From NCBI GenBank assembly GCA_018062725.1, contig JAGORP010000091.1:1-8739 (forward strand): 8,739 nt of DNA, given 5' to 3'. The notes beneath the pieces were generated by a model. That model ran no database searches and had not been told where the DNA came from. It was given only the letters and a program-made list of their open reading frames with translations. The DNA comes from Flavobacterium sp. GTDB lineage: Bacteria; Bacteroidota; Bacteroidia; Flavobacteriales; Flavobacteriaceae. Positions 5,521 through 8,739 of this stretch are shown here, piece by piece; positions within the stretch are counted from its first letter, which is position 1, and each line of letters opens with the position of its first letter. The translations under genes and the position numbers were made by a program.

Positions 5521-8500
5521 ATGGACAAAAAGATATTTTCCTTCCTGTTTTCTACTCGATTAATGGCTGTTTTGTTTATCGCTTTTGCCGCTGCAATGGC
5601 TGCAGGAACTTTTATTGAAGATGCCTATAATACCGATACTGCCAGAGTTATGGTCTATAATGCTTGGTGGTTTGAAGTCATCATGGTATTTTTTATGATC
5701 AATTTCTTAGGAAATATAAAACGCTATCAATTGTATAAAAAGGAAAAATGGGCAACTCTTATACTGCACTTGTCGTTTATTTTAATTTTATTGGGAGCTT
5801 TTATAACTCGTTATATCAGTTATGAAGGCATCATGCCAATTCGTGAAGGAGCTACAGAAAATCAGGTTTTTTCAGATAAAACCTATTTGACAATGTTAGT
5901 GGATGGACAACATGAAGGCGAACTAAAACGCCGTACTTTTGAAAAGCCATTATTGCTTTCTGGTGCAGTAGATAATAGTTTTACCGATAATTATACGTTC
6001 GATAAAATTCCGTTTAAAGTAGAATTAGTCAAATTTATTATGGGTGCCACCGAAATGGTAAAACCAGATGAAAAAGGAGTCTTGTTTTTAAAAATGGTGG
6101 AAGCTGGTGGTGGCCAACGACACGAACATTTTCTAAAAGAAGGGGAAGTACAAAGTATTCACAACATACTTTTTGCCTTAAACAAATATACCAAAGGGGC
6201 TGTAAATATCACGATTGATGCAAAATCATCGTTTATTGAAACGCCTTTTGATGGTAACTTCATGCGAATGGCCGATCAAATGAAAGGAAATGTAGTAAAA
6301 GATACCAAAGCCGAATTGATGTATCGATCGTTATATAACGTTGGAGGTACACAATTTGTATTTCCAGAATCGGCGATCAAAGGTGTTAAGGAATACAAAT
6401 CAAACGGAAATTATAAAGACAAAGAAAGCAATGATGCTGTTGTTTTAAAAGTTTCTAATGAAGGAGAAGAAAAAACGATTACACTTTTGGGTCAGAAAGG
6501 AAATCCTGGAGAACCACAAGCGTTTAAACTAGGAAATTTAGAATACACTATTTTTTACGGAAGCAAAGTTTACGAACTTCCATTTAAAATTCAACTTAAT
6601 AAATTTACTGCTTCCAAATATCCAGGTACTGATAAAAGCTATTCGGCCTTTGAAAGTTTGGTGACCATTAAAGATGAGAAACCGTTTGTGACTCGTATTT
6701 TTATGAATAATGTATTAGACCATAAAGGATATCGCTTTTTTCAATCGGGCTTTGATCCAGACGAAAAAGGAACTAAATTATCTGTAAATCACGATTTCTG
6801 GGGAACTTGGATTACTTATATTGGGTACTTTTTATTGTATTTCGGAATGATGGCCATTTTATTTACTAAATATTCTCGCTTTGCCGAATTGAAACAGAAA
6901 TTAGAAAAAGTGAAAGCGAAAAAAGCAAGTTTGCTTTCAATGGTTGTCTTTTTAATCTCTTTTAACGGATTTTCTCAAAACCACAATCACAAAGCCATTC
7001 CTACCGAACAACAAATCGATACCATCTTAAAAAAGTATTTAGTTCCGGAAGAACAAGCTGCAAAATTTGGTCGTTTGATTATTCAAGATGCTGGAGGAAG
7101 AATGAAACCTATCAATACTTTTTCTTCTGAATTATTGCGTAAAGTGAGTAAAGCGGATACGTATAAAGAGATGAATTCCGATCAGGTTTTCTTATCAATG
7201 ACGCAGTTTCCGCAAGTTTGGTATGAGATTCCAATTATTTATCTGAAAAAAGGAAATGATAGTATTCGAAAAATAATTGGCGTAGACAAAGAGGCAAAAT
7301 TTGCCAAATTAATTAACTTCTTTGACGAAAAAGGAAATTACAAATTAAGCAATCAGTTGGATAAAGCCTACAAAGCGGCAGTGCCGAATGCTTTTGAAAA
7401 AGATTTTATTGAAGCGGATAAAAAAGTGAATTTATTGTATTCGGCGATTTCGGGACAAATTCTAAAGATATTTCCTATTCCGAATGATAAAAACAACAAA
7501 TGGGTAAGTTTCCTTGAAGTCAATGAGCCTACAGGAACCGCTATTGATACCGTTAAAAATGTATTGCCGTTTTATTTGAATTCTTTAGATAAAGCTAATG
7601 TTTCTAAAGATTATAAACTCGCTAATAGTTTGGTTATTGGTTTAGAAAATTACCAGAAAAAATTTGGTGGTAAAGTCCGTCCAAGCGAAAAACAAATCGA
7701 TTTAGAAATCCTGTACAACAAATATGATATTTTCAAGAAATTGTATTCTTGGTACATGTATGCAGGAGTGTTCATGTTTGTGTTCGTTATCATTGGTATT
7801 TTCAACAATAAAAAATGGGTTAGTTATGTCGTAAAAACATTCCACATCACTTTAGGACTGTTATTTGTTTTGCATACACTTGGATTAATTGCTCGTTGGT
7901 ATATTTCAGGTCACGCACCTTGGAGTAACGCCTATGAATCGATGATTTATGTAGGTTGGTCTATCATGTTTTTCGGATTGGCTTTTGGAAGAAAATCGGC
8001 CTTAACGGTGGCTTCTACTGCTTTTGTCGCTGCGATGATTTTAATGATTGCCCATTGGAATTGGATGGATCCTCAAATTGCTAACTTACAACCCGTTTTA
8101 AATTCCTATTGGTTAATGATTCACGTAGCCGTTATCGTAGCGAGTTATGGTCCATTTGCTTTAGGAGCAATTTTGGGATTAGTTGCCTTATTATTAATGT
8201 TGTTTACAAATAGAAACAACAAAAAAGTAATGGACTTAAACATCAAAGAAATTACTTATATCAATGAAATGGCACTTACAGTTGGTTTGGTGATGTTAAC
8301 TATTGGTAACTTTTTAGGTGGACAATGGGCCAATGAAAGTTGGGGACGTTATTGGGGATGGGATTCTAAAGAAACTTGGGCATTAATCAGTATTATGATC
8401 TATGCTTTTGTGATTCATATGCGTTTTGTTCCGGCTTTAAGAGGTAAATTCACATACAATTTTATGAGTGTTTTAGCCTTTGCTTCAATTCTAATGACGT

Positions 8501-8655
8501 ACTTCGGAGTGAACTTCCATTTAAGTGGTTTGCATTCTTATGCCACTGGAGAAAAGCAAAATGTTGAAATATATGTGAAAATTCTTATCGGATTTTTAAT
8601 ATTTTCAATTATTGTCTATCTTCGTAAGAAGCAAATAGAAAAAAAATCAATATAG
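5521..8655 (+). CDS. ccsBA: Fused CcsB-CcsA (ResB-ResC) cytochrome c synthetase / heme exporter, System II
   Basis: CcsBA carries heme across the inner membrane and attaches it to apocytochrome c at CXXCH sites in the periplasm. This 1044-residue fusion shows a ResB-like half: membrane helices at about 14-31, 48-66 and 77-95 (His83 in ILHLSFIL, the usual transmembrane heme ligand), a large periplasmic domain and a helix at 430-450. A second hydrophobic segment (470-485), resembling a signal peptide, leads into a periplasmic domain (about 486-740). The CcsA half (745-1035) has the WWD heme motif WANESWGRYWGWD (936-948), transmembrane His868, and external His candidates His798 (GHAPWSNAYES) and His1005 (SGLHSYA). 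All key residues are present. The ATG at 5521 is chosen over the GTG at 5494, which lies at the promoter box and would add nine residues. A lipoprotein gene follows after 4 nt. Confidence 0.95.
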   Translation: MDKKIFSFLFSTRLMAVLFIAFAAAMAAGTFIEDAYNTDTARVMVYNAWWFEVIMVFFMINFLGNIKRYQLYKKEKWATLILHLSFILILLGAFITRYISYEGIMPIREGATENQVFSDKTYLTMLVDGQHEGELKRRTFEKPLLLSGAVDNSFTDNYTFDKIPFKVELVKFIMGATEMVKPDEKGVLFLKMVEAGGGQRHEHFLKEGEVQSIHNILFALNKYTKGAVNITIDAKSSFIETPFDGNFMRMADQMKGNVVKDTKAELMYRSLYNVGGTQFVFPESAIKGVKEYKSNGNYKDKESNDAVVLKVSNEGEEKTITLLGQKGNPGEPQAFKLGNLEYTIFYGSKVYELPFKIQLNKFTASKYPGTDKSYSAFESLVTIKDEKPFVTRIFMNNVLDHKGYRFFQSGFDPDEKGTKLSVNHDFWGTWITYIGYFLLYFGMMAILFTKYSRFAELKQKLEKVKAKKASLLSMVVFLISFNGFSQNHNHKAIPTEQQIDTILKKYLVPEEQAAKFGRLIIQDAGGRMKPINTFSSELLRKVSKADTYKEMNSDQVFLSMTQFPQVWYEIPIIYLKKGNDSIRKIIGVDKEAKFAKLINFFDEKGNYKLSNQLDKAYKAAVPNAFEKDFIEADKKVNLLYSAISGQILKIFPIPNDKNNKWVSFLEVNEPTGTAIDTVKNVLPFYLNSLDKANVSKDYKLANSLVIGLENYQKKFGGKVRPSEKQIDLEILYNKYDIFKKLYSWYMYAGVFMFVFVIIGIFNNKKWVSYVVKTFHITLGLLFVLHTLGLIARWYISGHAPWSNAYESMIYVGWSIMFFGLAFGRKSALTVASTAFVAAMILMIAHWNWMDPQIANLQPVLNSYWLMIHVAVIVASYGPFALGAILGLVALLLMLFTNRNNKKVMDLNIKEITYINEMALTVGLVMLTIGNFLGGQWANESWGRYWGWDSKETWALISIMIYAFVIHMRFVPALRGKFTYNFMSVLAFASILMTYFGVNFHLSGLHSYATGEKQNVEIYVKILIGFLIFSIIVYLRKKQIEKKSI

Positions 8656-8659
8656 TAAA

Positions 8660-8739
8660 ATGAAAAAAATAGCCATAATCGCATTCTTAATAGTAGCATT
8701 TTCATGTAAAAACCAAGAAGAAAGTTTGAAGAATATGGA
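8660..8739 (+). CDS. Lipoprotein, N-terminal fragment (partial)
   Basis: An ATG 4 nt past the ccsBA stop opens a frame that continues to the window edge (26 full codons). The peptide is a lipoprotein signal: two Lys, a hydrophobic core (IAIIAFLIVA), then AFSC with the lipidated Cys16. The residues after it (KNQEE) are polar and acidic, which loosely recalls the Bacteroidota signal for moving lipoproteins to the outer face of the outer membrane. The mature protein lies outside the window, so no function can be assigned. Close spacing suggests co-transcription with ccsBA. Confidence 0.8.
   Translation, partial: MKKIAIIAFLIVAFSCKNQEESLKNM

Overview
The window looks like ordinary chromosomal DNA from a member of the Bacteroidota, most likely Flavobacteriaceae and Flavobacterium-like. 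The reasons are the low GC content, weak or absent Shine-Dalgarno sequences, Bacteroidota-type -7 promoter boxes (TAnnTTTG), secreted proteins whose signal peptides end just before a Gln, and a gene set typical of this group (fused CcsBA, UbiA-family prenyltransferase beside Maf, DUF2520 beside a KdsC-like phosphatase). I see no tRNA, rRNA, insertion sequence, phage gene or CRISPR array, and no gap between genes above about 165 bases.

Minus strand, 1-4768, reading right to left. A tight four-gene run begins at 4768: a Rossmann/DUF2520 protein, a KdsC-like HAD phosphatase, a UbiA-family prenyltransferase and a Maf nucleotide pyrophosphatase. DUF2520/kdsC overlap by 17 nt and ubiA/maf by 14 nt, while 39 nt separate kdsC from ubiA, so one transcript is likely. 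A stand-alone gene for a small secreted Tyr/Arg/Asn/Gly/His-rich protein follows (1304-1864). It has a possible sigma-54-like element upstream and a strong UUCG-loop terminator downstream. Next comes truA (tRNA pseudouridine synthase), overlapping by 14 nt the start of an ABC exporter that runs off the left edge.

Plus strand, 4933-8739. After a 164-bp AT-rich divergent spacer comes a small secreted protein of unknown function with its own terminator. A promoter with a perfect -7 box then drives a 1044-residue fused CcsB-CcsA cytochrome c synthetase/heme exporter (System II). Four bases later a lipoprotein gene begins that is cut by the right edge and is probably co-transcribed.

Functionally this is a mix of housekeeping (tRNA modification, nucleotide sanitation), envelope metabolism (Kdo phosphatase, polyprenyl lipid transferase, ABC exporter) and respiratory cytochrome maturation. 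I found no convincing undescribed multi-gene system. The most interesting points are the signal-peptide-like joint inside CcsBA, the possible sigma-54 control of the Tyr/Arg-rich secreted protein, and two genes whose longest reading frames start inside or beside probable promoter elements, so that their starts should be moved downstream.
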